64,000 nt of DNA, taken from the NCBI GenBank assembly GCA_013399695.1, contig VXAU01003156.1:1562219-1626218 (forward strand), written 5' to 3'. Position 1 is the first letter of the stretch. The number at the start of each line of letters is the position of its first letter. The position numbers were made by a program, and so were the translations under genes. Of the stretch, positions 50,096 to 61,700 are shown in pieces. Under the pieces are notes generated by a model. The model was not told the origin of the DNA and made no database searches. It worked only from the letters and a program-made list of their open reading frames with translations. Origin of the DNA: Formicarius rufipectus (taxonomy: Eukaryota; Chordata; Aves; Passeriformes; Formicariidae).

Positions 50096-51894
50096 GTTAT
50101 TAGACTATGCAGAAAAAACATAAATACTGCTATTTTTTTTTTCTGGCACAGCCAGAGTTTATTGTGATTGTGATTCATAATTTAGAGAATTTGGAGGAAA
50201 ATAAAGGATAATGTTCATTCAGACAATATCAAGAGTTAACAACGGAAGCTGCTGAATTACTAACAGGAGCTGAATCAGGAACAATTTTTCTTCCCCAAAG
50301 ACTTGCTCACAGTGCAATTGAACAGCCAGTCAGGTGTGAATTGGACAGTTTCTGGCTATTAACTCGCTTTCCTCCACACAGACACGCCTCGAGGAGCAGA
50401 AGAGAAAGAAATATTGCTGCAGCAAACGCCAGGGGCAAAAAGAAATGACACCACCTTTAAAGAGCAAATGGATGAAAGAATGCCCGTGTATACAAACCAG
50501 GGCAAGGGAAGGAGGTGTGAGCAGTGAAGTTCATCACTGCAAAGCTACAATAGGGTTTTGTTTGGTGCTTTGTTTTGCTCCAGAAGGGCTACGGTACAAA
50601 ATACATGTGTAGGAGGAGTCAAGTGCACCGCTTCTTTCGGGAGGAAGGGGGACTCCTGTTTACTTAGAACAAAGACATGAATCTTTAGCTTTGCATTACA
50701 TTTGTAGTAGTTAAATTTTTTCACCTTATTGGTACAGGGCTCCAGTCTCTGATCCACTGGAGGCAGATCTCCATCTCTCTCTCTCCCTAGATAATGATGT
50801 TTTTACAGACCACCTCCCAAAACAGCTGCACTGCTCTCAGGAAGCAAAACACTTCACAGTGAGGGCATGATCTTTAGCACTGATGAGCAAATAAAACATA
50901 ATATCAAACAGAGTAATAAATATATTGACACAGTATGGAAAAACATCATTGCCCTTTCTGGCCTACAGCATCAACACAGGCACAAACCAAGAGTTCTCTC
51001 TTAGCTGCAGCAGGAGACCTCAGGGGTGGGGCTGGCGGTGTCTCACTCCTCTGTTCTATTTGCCACCACCTGCTCACAGATCCCTCTCCTGTCCCCACAG
51101 ATCAGTGACAGCCCCACACATCAGTGACCCCCACATGTGTGGGGCACAGGGGAGCCACAGGCACGGGGCACAAGGAATCCTCCACTGGGCAGGGCAGTTG
51201 TTACCTCGGGCTTTTGACACATCACTCCCTTCCCTACTGCTGTTGGTAAAATAACCATTCAGTGCAGCCCATCAGTTTTCAGTGAGGGACTGCAGTAAGT
51301 TCCTCACAGGAGGCAATTTAAAACATATTGATATGTTTTTAAATAAAAATAAATAGAAAGCAGAGTAAAATAAATGAACAGCAGAGTGCATCAGAATCTC
51401 CACTGACATTATCTCTAAGTTCTTGCACTCAAATATCCTAGAGTAGAAAAACTCCTTCAACAGTTTTCCCCTGCTTATCCTACCTGCTGTCCTTAAATAT
51501 TTGTGGCTCTAGAAATTCTCCATCTCTTCAGAGGATGTGTCCATTCAGCTTCCATACTTTTTCCTCTCTGTATGCCAGAATATTAAAGCCATTCACAACT
51601 TTCCAACAGAAGGTCACGCACAGCAGGACACTAGAGAAAATTTAGTTGAAAGAGCATCATATCCTGCCTCTTGTGCTCCCAGAGAAGTTCAGCCCTCTCT
51701 CACCACCCCTAAATAGAGTCCCCAGTAAAACCTGGTGATTTTGAGACCACATGATATATCACTGCTTAAACATATTTACCATTAACAACTGCTTTAACTT
51801 CCACCTTCCTTAGTTTTTTTCCATATCAAATGAACACTAAAAGGAATTGATTCTTTTGTGTTTTGTTTTTTAAACAACCTTATTCATGTTTCTG
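50096..51894. other. Unannotated non-coding stretch
   Basis: No gene or repeat is recognised. Frames are about 110 codons or less. Confidence 0.5.
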
Positions 51895-52030
51895 TCAGGT
51901 TACCCCTTAGCTTTAAAAAAAGCCAAGTTCATTTATTCTGTTCTCATAGATCTTATTTTCTCATTTAGATTATTAAGTTACTCTCATTCACAAATCCTAT
52001 TCACTCTCCACCAAGTACATTTAAAAGCAG
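51895..52030 (-). mobile_element. Probable ancient CR1 fragment
   Basis: The plus strand contains 'caggttaccccttagcttt', AAGCCAAG, 'ttctgttctcatagatctt', 'attttctcatttagatta' and 'ctctccaccaagtac'. These fall in the same order as the reverse complement of old CR1 elements (TCTCCCCTTAGCCTTTT, CCAAGCTGAA, CTTTCTTCATAGGTCAT, ATTTTCTAGACC, CTCTCCAATTTGTCC). Divergence is very high, so the call depends on order rather than identity. Confidence 0.5.
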
Positions 52031-54108
52031 CCAATAGTTCAGAATAGCAAAAACTCCAAGAGTTCAGATAATTACAATTAATTCCAAAACACAAAGGTTA
52101 CATGACAGCAATAAGTACATATTAGAGGATATTGGGAAATCCAGACCCCAAGCTACTAAGGAAAACTTCCCTGTATTATCTTCCCTCAGCTTTGGGAATA
52201 CAAATGATTAAATTTCCATACCAGACCTGTGTTGCGACTGCAGGATTCAGGCCTGCTCCCATCATTCATCCCATCAGTCTGCAGCAAACAGGCTCAGACT
52301 GTTTAGTGCTCTGCTCTGGTATTGAAGTAGAAACCCTACAGATCCGTTTACTTTTCTATTCCCAGTAAATGGTAACCTGGAAATGACCAGCCAATTCTTC
52401 TGAGTGCCAAGAAAACAGCTTCAGCAGGAAAATTGCTCCATTCCCTGTGTCAGACTGAATTGGAAAGCACCCTGCTGGTGCCTGTTGTGTCCAGGAGGCT
52501 CCACTGCCTGCACGCTGCACTTTGGATGGCCCTTGGCCTTCCCTGCCTTTTCCTATTTCAGCTCCTTCTGAGTCCATCCTGAGAAAACCCAGTGAGATGT
52601 GTAAGGGAGCAGATGCCTTTGCACAGCCACTGCTTTAACAAACACTGAGCAGTTCTGTCTATGTCTTAACCCTACACTTCAGTTTTGAAAAAGCCATGAT
52701 TCTACCTATACACTTGGCCCTTCATAAAAGCTGGCTCTAAAATATGCTGAAAATTGAATCCCTGGATGAATAGGAAGTGTCTGCCAGAAAACATTTAATT
52801 TAATAAATTAGGTAGTTAATGGTAGGAGAGTAATTGAAAAACAATTTAAAAAAATTCTTCTCTGGTCAGAGCAAGAAAAATGTAATAACAGTCGACAGTT
52901 ACCTCGGCTTAACTATGATAAAAAATTACTCTTGTCATCCAACACGATGTAGTAGATATAATTATTGTCTTTTCTGTAGTGGTGACTGAAGCTAATGTCT
53001 GCACCTTGATTCCCAGCTCAACTTGGCTCACCAAACCAGTAAACTCTTTGGGAAGTTGCCTTTTCCTGACCTCGGGGAGCACAGGTCTTGCCTCAAGCAA
53101 GCAGCGAGCCCTCTGCTGCTGCCCTGACTGCTCCCAGTGACCGGGTCCTGCTGCAGCCACTTGTGGGGAGAGCACTGCAGCTCTCACAGCCAGCAGGGCT
53201 GGACCTCTGCAGGGACTGGGGCTCTAACACAGCTCAGGGAATTCCCCCTCCCTGCCCATCAGTGTCTCCAAAGGGAAGAGCACTGAGCAGCAAAGGGGCT
53301 GTGGTGAAAGGGAAGGTCCAGGGAAGGAACAACCCAGGGCTGCACAGGGTGGCTGGAGCTGTCAGAGCTGATGGGCTTAGATTTTAAGTAAAACATGGAC
53401 AAAACAGACAGATGTTTAGAAACTTTTGGGAAAAACATGTTCATAACCTCTTCAGGCACCTATTTTGGCTACTGAAGTCCAGAAGGGAGAGGACTGCCCA
53501 GCATTTACAGCTTTAATACATGACATGAATAACATAAGAGCCATCAAATGTACCTCAGAGAGATTTATGGAAATGGAATACTTGTAACACAGAGATTTGG
53601 CTGAGCAAATGCAAACCTATCTGGAAGAGAGGAATATTTAATTAAAGTTCATTGAATTAGCTATTTCAGATAACCTACAAACAACATTAGTATCCAGAAA
53701 GGATTCCCAGTGAATCCAGAGGATGTAGGGCAAGTTTTGCACTTCAGAAAGGTCATTCTGACATGTAATACTACACATACAGAGCAGTCGGGAAAATTCA
53801 CCCCATCAAAAGTAAGAAAGAATGTAAGATCTAGCAGAACTGAGAATACATCTCCTGGAGTTTCCAGAGTATGGAATTGCACAGTTTCTGTAAAAAATAA
53901 AATTTCTGTAGCAATAGTTCAAACAAGGAAAGAAAGATTTAAGACAAAAACTCTTATCTCCCAGCACTGGCATCCATCTCCTCATTTTTGCATCTCTGAA
54001 ATAGCCACTACTAAGTCTTCTTCAGTATTTAATGTACAATGCCTATGTCCAGTCTAGCTGCTTTATAAAATACCAGTGTACCTTTGGCATGGCCTTGGGG
54101 GAAGACAA
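52031..54108. other. Unannotated non-coding stretch
   Basis: No gene or repeat is recognised. A slightly GC-rich patch at 53060-53360 has frames on both strands of about 90-100 codons without any familiar domain. Confidence 0.5.
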
Positions 54109-54144
54109 GTTTTCAAGGACCAGCCTGTTTTCAAGGACCCCACT
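54109..54144. repeat. 18-bp tandem duplication
   Basis: GTTTTCAAGGACC occurs at 54109-54121 and 54127-54139, set within two 18-bp units (the first ends CAGCCT). It is a local duplication. Confidence 0.8.
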
Positions 54145-56970
54145 CCATGCATGAATGTGTCAGGGTTATACTTGGGAGAATTCACAGCCATGAACGAGCA
54201 GATCCTCAAGGTGGTCTAAAGGCCACAGGGACAGAGAACAGGATCATATTAAGATATCACAGTTTTGTAGCATTCCTCATTCCTGCTTGTTGACAGATCC
54301 AAGTGTGACTTTTAGAAGTCTCTTACATAATCTCACCCATAATTCTCTGGACAATTCATTACCAGAGTTCTGGGGATACAGCCTGACAGATTGGTACAAA
54401 AGAAAGTGCACCGAGTCTTCCCCAAGCTGGTTATCTTAGCCATCACTGTAAGTAGAGTGAAATTTGAAAACCATTTGCTTTTGTAGATGGAAAATTAGCA
54501 ACTTATTCCTACATTGCTTTTAATGCTGAGAATAGTCATCTGCTCTGGTTGATGAAAGCAGAGAAATTGGCAATTTTAGGGTCTGGCAGGTATTCTCTGA
54601 CAAATGCTTATATCAAAACTCAAGTTAGTGTTAGTATATAATCTATATGAATGGCTTCTATGACAACAGTTAATCAGTGTGGTTCCTTTGGAAAGATGGC
54701 ACTTTGCAAAGTGCACTCAAAATACTCCCTGATGAATTCTATGGGTGCCCAGTGTTCCAAGGCAACAAGGCAAGTCACATAAGAGAAGGGGATATTAGGA
54801 GACTGTTTGGGAGAAGGAAGCACAATGCACATCTCACCTCTGCTCAGCTGTTCCCTGGGACTGAACACTCCAGCGGGGGCTCTGCCCCACTGGCAGCTTC
54901 AGTCCTCAGCTGGGAAGTCTGCTGGCCAAATTCTATTTACTGATGCTGCACAGATCTCCCCTTTGAGCAGAAGGAATAGCTCTAAGTCCCCTTTAAAATT
55001 TCTGCTGCTCACACAAGGGGATTTTTACCCCTGTCACACACTTGTGGCCAGAGTCACAGAATCCCTCTTGTGTTTTGAGTTAACCCTTGCACAGTGCACT
55101 GGACCAGGACAGCCCAGAGCTCTGTGTCTGCTCTGCAGGTCCTGCTAAAACACCTCACAAGAGCTGCTGGAGTATCAGTTTCCTGCCCCTGTACAATGTT
55201 GGGATATTCCTCTTCTTGGGGAAGTGTTTTAGGCGCTGAGAAAAAAGTGATGTGTAAGAGCTGGGTCTCTCTAACATTTGTGCACAAGTAAGAATTAGAC
55301 TGGGGAAGAGCAGAACCACACACCACACTTCCCATTAAGAGGCTCTCTCCAGCTACACTTCTCACAATATAAAAAAAAGAGAGGAAAAAAAAAGAAAAAA
55401 ACCCCAAACAACACAAAAATCCGTCAACCAAAACCACCTCCCATGAGCATCAGAGTAGAGGTAACCACTGACATTACAGATGATGTCCCAGAGTAGGACA
55501 AACCCAAGTTAGGAAATTCTACTGCCACGTACAATATCAAACCAAATTTTCCTTTGTGGTGTGTTACTCATTAGTGTGTAACCCTCCTGAGGAGCATGAT
55601 TGATTTTTGGAAGTATTCATAACACCATCTTCCTTCAGATGTTACTGGAGGTGCAGTTACTGAGCAGGACTGGGGCTGCCTTAGGATCAAATTCTGAAAG
55701 CACATCTATTATTACAACAGCTTCTCAGTGCCTGGCTACTCACAGGCTGGATGTTCTCCTGGGAAAGCATGGTGAACAGTTATCTTAGAAAATACAATGC
55801 ACTAAAAATGTCATTTCACTCTCCCCCACCCTCAGACGCAACAGGGAACAAGAATTTTCTGAAGTGATCCCACAGTCTGGCATTCCTGAATCTGCATCCA
55901 TGTTCCAATTCCATGCATGCTTTATTCTGTACTTTTTTCCTTTCTTTTTCTGTTTTTGTAAGATGACTGAGAAAAAATGATTTTTAAGAAAATATGCCAG
56001 CCAGTGGAACTGTCTCCACTGCAAACAGCAGTACAACATTTTCTCATTATTTCAATTTCTAGCTTGTTAGGTTGTTACTGTCTTTCAGGATACATTCCAA
56101 TATAATGTTCTTAATCTCTCCAAACTAGCTAATTCTCCCCATGAAAAAACGAACTCTTACAATCTGCTGCCCTGAGCAAATATGAAATAAAAGGGGTGAT
56201 GGTAGAGAACAATTGAGCTCTATAATTTGGTGTTATTTTCTCTTTTGAAGTCTCTCTTGAAAATCAGCCCAGCTGCCTAAATACTTTGAAATACAACATA
56301 TTAGAAAGATAGAACAATTTCATTGAAATAGTAACAAGTAACTACAACAGTAAAAACCTGGTAGTTGGGCCAGCAAAGAACAGCAGCCTCGAGAAGCTGT
56401 GTCTGGCCTGAGTTGCAGTCACTCAAAGCAGGCACCTCGGAGCTGCTGCCTTCTCGCAGCTCTGCCACAGCGAGAGGCAGAGAAGGTGTCACAGATGAAC
56501 AAAGCCACCTTCTTGTATCACCCTCTCATCCCCCGAGCTGAACACAAAGAGCAAACTGAGTCAAGTGTGGGGGCTGAAAGAGGCAATAAGAAGAATTTCA
56601 CCTCTGGTTAAAAAAATTGAAAAAAAAAAAAACCAAAACCAAACCCATTGTCGTAAATAATTTCCCACCGAATAATCCCTCTGGGGTATTAGCTCAGCAG
56701 CTTTTCCTGGAAATAAGTCTCTTCATCTCCCAGAATACCCTGGTTTAACCCATGTGTTCAAGAGTATCAGCTCCAACAATCAGTGTGCCAAAGACACCAG
56801 TTGTGGTGCATTACAGTTGCCAAGTCATGCTCAGAGAAGTCCCCGCCCAGGGGCATCTCCTGGCACCACAGTGTGCCCCTGGCATGACATGGAAGGGCTT
56901 CTCATGAAAGCCCTTGGACTGCCACTCATTGCTGGCACGAGCCTTCCAGTGAGGAGCAAAGAGCTTGTTC
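54145..56970. other. Unannotated non-coding stretch
   Basis: No gene is recognised. An A-rich low-complexity run lies near 55371-55402 and an A12 run near 56620. Confidence 0.5.
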
Positions 56971-57006
56971 TAAAAGGGAAAGGAAAGGGGAAAGGAAAAG
57001 GATAGG
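56971..57006. repeat. Purine-rich (AAAGG)n-like simple repeat
   Basis: Irregular AAAGGG/AAAGG units on the plus strand. A similar purine tract occurs 330 bp downstream. Confidence 0.75.
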
Positions 57007-57331
57007 ATTTTCATTTGGTCATTGCAAGTAGAATGAAAGAAAGGCTTAAAGGATAGTATTGGAAAGAAATAACAAATGCTTTTTAAAGGTGGATAAATCT
57101 AGTAAATAATCTCAGAAGAAAAAGAAAATGTCAATTTACATTCTGAAAAACTTTTATATTTCTAAGAAAACATGGATGGCTAGGTTTTGGCAGGCAGCAT
57201 TAAATGCAACTTTGTTGTGCTGCTGTGCATCACCTCAGGACCGAAAAGTATTACACAGTGCTTGTAGTTAATGTATTCTACCTATGCCAGTCAGTAAGTT
57301 ACAGCATGTCCTATCTAATTAAATCCAGATT

Positions 57332-57370
57332 TAAAGGAAAGAGAAAGGAAAGTGAAGGAAAGGGAAAGGA
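57332..57370. repeat. Purine-rich (GAAAGG)n-like simple repeat
   Basis: Imperfect AAAGG/GAAAG units, the second such purine tract in this neighbourhood. A polypurine strand of this kind can form triplex or slipped structures, but that is general knowledge and not shown here. Confidence 0.75.
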
Positions 57371-58569
57371 CTCTTTTTGCCCTGGAAAGGGTTCCCTACA
57401 TGCTGGCAAGAATGCTGCTTCCAGTAACGATTCATTACTGTGCAACACGACCATTATGTTGGCACAGATTGACTCACATGTCAAACCAACGTGACACGGG
57501 GTGTGGAGGCATCAGGGCTTTGCATCATCACATCACTGATGAGTTTCATAGAGAATGGAAGGCATCTGTCACAGCTGACATGCCCTCCACAAAGTTAGAA
57601 AAATAGAAAAAGAAAAAAATCAAAGGTTATGGACCAAGATTCCTCTTTAGGGGTTTTAGTAAGAACCTCTAAAGCGGTAGGAAAGACATCCATCAACCTT
57701 CTAGACACCTCCATGTGACAACAGTAAATGCTGAAGAGCTTCTTGACACCACAGAAAACAAAAAAGAGCTCTGTAATTTGAGGGAGATTCAGGTTTTCTC
57801 CCCATGGCAAGAAAAAAGGATTGCCTTTTGGTGTTGAAGGTAGCAACCCACAAGGGTGTCAGTATCTCTCCTCGAGTATCAGTATTTTATTGAATAAATA
57901 ATTTCTGTATCAGACTGAAAACAGGCACTGAAATTTAGAAGAAATTACTCTCAAATGTAACAGAACTCAGATGCAGCATGCTTCTCCCAATTAAACCTTA
58001 CTGAAATATAGACAGAGCTGCAAATTAAGACAGTTTGGAATTACTGCTATTTTTGCCCCAACTATTTTAAAGTAGACGTTATGTCATAGTAGGAACTGGT
58101 GAGAAGTTTTGCTGTGCAGCACTTCCCATCCAACTGCTCTTTTATAGTGCAACTGCAAACAGTTCTTAATGGTGATGTGGTCACAGCTCCCCACTGCACT
58201 GATAGGAGACACAGGGGAAAGGAGGAAGGAAGGAGGGGATAAAAAGTACTTTATGACACTCTCACCAACATCAGAGACAACAGTACAACCGGACCAAGTG
58301 TACAAAGGGGACAAATGAGCACTGCTGGAAATCCCTCCCTGCTCTGCAGTGATCCTACTCCTGCAGCACAGTGCCGGCCATACTCACAATGGGATCTGCT
58401 GAACTTCTGCAGGGTGAAATCCCAAGCAATTCTTTTGTGAATTGTACACACCAATTACTGACTGGCTGAGCACTAATAATGCATCCTTCACATCTGGCTC
58501 CTTAACCAGAGGCCTAGCTTCAGAACTGGTCTTCTAAGATTTGGTTGGATTTCTCATTACCATACTCCT
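57371..58569. other. Unannotated non-coding stretch
   Basis: No gene or repeat is recognised in this interval. Confidence 0.5.
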
Positions 58570-58767
58570 GATTTGATTGGTAATAGGTGAAATTCATTTC
58601 CCCCAGCCAGGTCTGGTTTCCCTTTGATTGTAATCAGTGAGTGATCTCTCCCTGCCCTTGTCTTGACCCACAAATCTTTTGCTGTATTTTCTGTCCTCTG
58701 TCCAGCTGAGGGCAGGAGTAGAGCAGCTTTGGTGGTCACCTGGTGTCCAGCCAGGGTCAGTCCACCA
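58570..58767 (+). mobile_element. LTR 3' fragment of a passerine-type ERV
   Basis: The segment reproduces, in order, the 3' end of an LTR family I recall as very common in passerines: a decayed AATAAA (GGTAATAGG), 'ggtctggttt', 'gtgagtgatctctccctgcc', 'cttgtcttgacccaca', 'cctctgtccagctgaggg', 'agcagctttggtgg' and 'ctggtgtccagccagggtca' followed by the near-terminal TCCACCA. Orientation is forward. The 5' part (U3) is missing and the final CA is decayed, so it is a truncated relic. The polyadenylation region and the end resemble those of the 14161-14967 LTR, so the two are probably related subfamilies. Confidence 0.82.
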
Positions 58768-61700
58768 GTCCCACCCAACGAGAAATGCAGGAGGTTGGAC
58801 ACTGCTGTACCTCAAGACAGAAATCAGTGCATCCAAATTACAGAAGTCCTGTCCTGACTGACACAAGAGTGTATGACTCAAACAGACTTGCTGCAGAAGA
58901 CAGCTCCTCATCATTCCTAAATCCTAGCTAATGAATAACTAATGCAATATGAATCCTGTTGTGGTATCTCATAATGTATTGTTTGTGTTGTCTGAAATAC
59001 GGTGAACAGAATTATCTGACTGCATCTTTCCTGAGTCTCTCACAGAGAAAATTATGTTTCTCAAGAGGCTCTTTCAAAAGTCACTTTTCCAATAATTCAC
59101 AAAAGAAGGTGAAGCTAAAAGCTTTTTCTCTCAAATGGATTTTAGTGCTCCTCCATCACATATGAGTGCAAAGGATGTGTGAACAAATTCTGTTTGTGCT
59201 GATGCCCCTCCTCACCCCGCCCCAATCAGGAGAAAGCAGAGAAACATTTATAATCCATTGCAGTTTTCTCTCTCTGTCCTTCACAGTGGCACTACCTCTT
59301 CCTCAGCAGCTGCCTCTTTCCTCCAGCTATCCTGCCAGAAAGTTCTAGGAGATGTTCCCAGTTAAAAGGAAAAAGGCAGGAATCAAAAGCTTTGCAGGAA
59401 ACCACTGGAACACTTAGCATTGTCCTGTGTCAGGTGGGAAAGGCAAATGCACAATGGGATGGCAGGCAAACAACAGGAAACTACGAAGGAAAACTGAGGA
59501 AGATGATACTCCAAATGAAATGCCACCTGTTGAATGACGGCCCCTCTGAGCACAGCCAGGAAACAGGCAGGTGACAGCCCAGGGCCCTTTCTGTGCTGCT
59601 GGCACTCCCTGCTTTCAGGCTGCTGCTCAGCACCTGCTCTCCGTGCCAGACGCTGCCGGCCGTCCCCGTGCTGCTCACAGGCATCTGCACCAACGGGGAG
59701 TTTGTCTGAATTCACAGATTCCTTCTGCTATCTCACATCCTCACTGCAAAAGGACTGTAGATGGCACGTGTGAACACCCTGTGATTATCATGCAGAGTCA
59801 AATAACAATTGCTGAACTGTATTTTAATGCCGTGGAAAACCCTGACTAATGAGGACTTTCGCTGTTTTCTCCCCTTCAGGAAGTGCATAAACACGATGCA
59901 ATAAAACACAAAGTGGCAAGTTTCAGTGGAAACTGCCACAAACCAAGTTCTCTCTTCAGCCACAACCCCTGACTGCAGCTGCAGAGAGAAAGGGCTGACT
60001 AGCACTGCTGAAAGATGATTAACATTCATTATTATACATCCGTAATTGTAATATAAATGTTTAAATGGCTGAAACACAAGCAAATGAATACAAATGTGGC
60101 CATAACAAAGGCACAAGGTATACTTTTGTTTATTTGGATTTGGCAAATTTCTGTAAGACATAATGGATTTAGAATCACAGGAACATACTGTTTTTACAGG
60201 ATGTTTCCACAATAGTACCCTGCAGACTAGCCTGCTGATCTCTGAAATTAGTGACAAGCCACTACTGCTGCATTTAGGAGATGGAACTCATATTTCTGTG
60301 ACATATTTTGTCAACTGAGAGGTGTATTTATAGCTGTGTATCTCAGGCAATTTCATAATTCAAAGCAAAAGTGACAAAAAATGCAGACTAACACTTTATC
60401 CATAGAGGACTCTCAGTTTTGAGCTGGGAACAGAGATGGGTACAAAGAAAACCATCTTTATTTAGGCATCTGTAGCCACCCTGTGTTTCAACCACAAGAA
60501 AAGCAGAATCTAAGTATTTGTCCTCAAAACATTTTTTGACGTTATATTGTGGTCCTAATCCACAAGTTACCTAACCTGGTGGAGTTTGGAGACTTCTCAG
60601 AAGACAACAGCACGCTGTAAATAAAGGACTGGCAGGACTGAATACAGGCACTGCTTAGCAATCCCTATGCAGAAGCTCCCCTGGAAAAGGGCATGATTTC
60701 TTATCACTCTGAGCAGAGAGCAAAATCTGATACAGAAGGGTGTTCTGCATTTGAAGGTTGGAGGAGAATACATTTTAACTTATTCAGTTGAACTATGTGA
60801 AAGGGAATTTAGGAAAAAAAGCTGCTGTATATGAACATCTATCTTCTATCATCAGCATTTTAAGATGAAGATTTCAGGAAGTCCATAAACCATAAAATGC
60901 CTGAAGTTCAAATAAACTACTTCTAAAGTCTAGTTGTGCATGGGAACAGTTGGTCCATAAGCAGCATTTGTTTTCAAGATTTTTTTCTTCTTCACAAAAT
61001 AGCACACAGTCTGTATTCCAGTTCTGATTGTATCTAATCTGGGATTGTGTTAGAAACAATTCTGGGTTGTGTTTCTGAAGTTTCTATTACTTCTGGTAAT
61101 AAATCTCATTGTCCTTGTCTTGACTCCAACGTTCATGTATGACAAACGAACACAGATTGTTCAGAGAGATCCTCCAGGCCTGAGCTTTCCCACCTGCTCG
61201 CCTCTGAGTTGCCTAATTTGCTGCACACACAGCAAGGAGCTGTTCTGGGAGGGTGGGGACACGAAGGGGAAGCTGCCAAGCAGTGACACAGCACTGCAGA
61301 TGGTGCTCAGCACCAGCACGGGCCTCCTCCCCCTCCACAGGGGCAGAGAGGAGCTGTCCCAACACACCTGCCACCCCTCCAGCAGCAATGGCAACCTCAG
61401 GAACGTTGCAGCCTCTACTTTGGGAATGCTGTCCTCAAGGTACCTGAGCCAAGGGATGTGCTTGTCACTTGCTGCTGGCAAAGAGGTGCAGAGATACGAG
61501 ATCACTCTCTTGAGCCATTCCATGGCCATCTCCAGCTGACCATTAACAACAGTTCCCAGACAGAGCCCCATATGAACTACTATTACCTACTCTACTGAAG
61601 TCCAAACCTGCACAGAGTTGCAAACACCTACAAGGTCCTATGTCACAGCTACACAGGCCCTGTGTTGCTTTTGCTCCCCTGCTTTGCACCCACCAAGTCC

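Noticed and set aside
59733..60257. 174-codon minus frame
   Set aside because: Low-confidence composition (many C, H, I, Y), no known domain, and AT-rich unique DNA without splice or promoter context.
61161..61571. Opposed 136-codon (minus) and 156-codon (plus, 61069-61539) frames in a mild GC rise
   Set aside because: Both strands are open, which argues against either. I recognise neither protein, although an exon cannot be excluded without a search.
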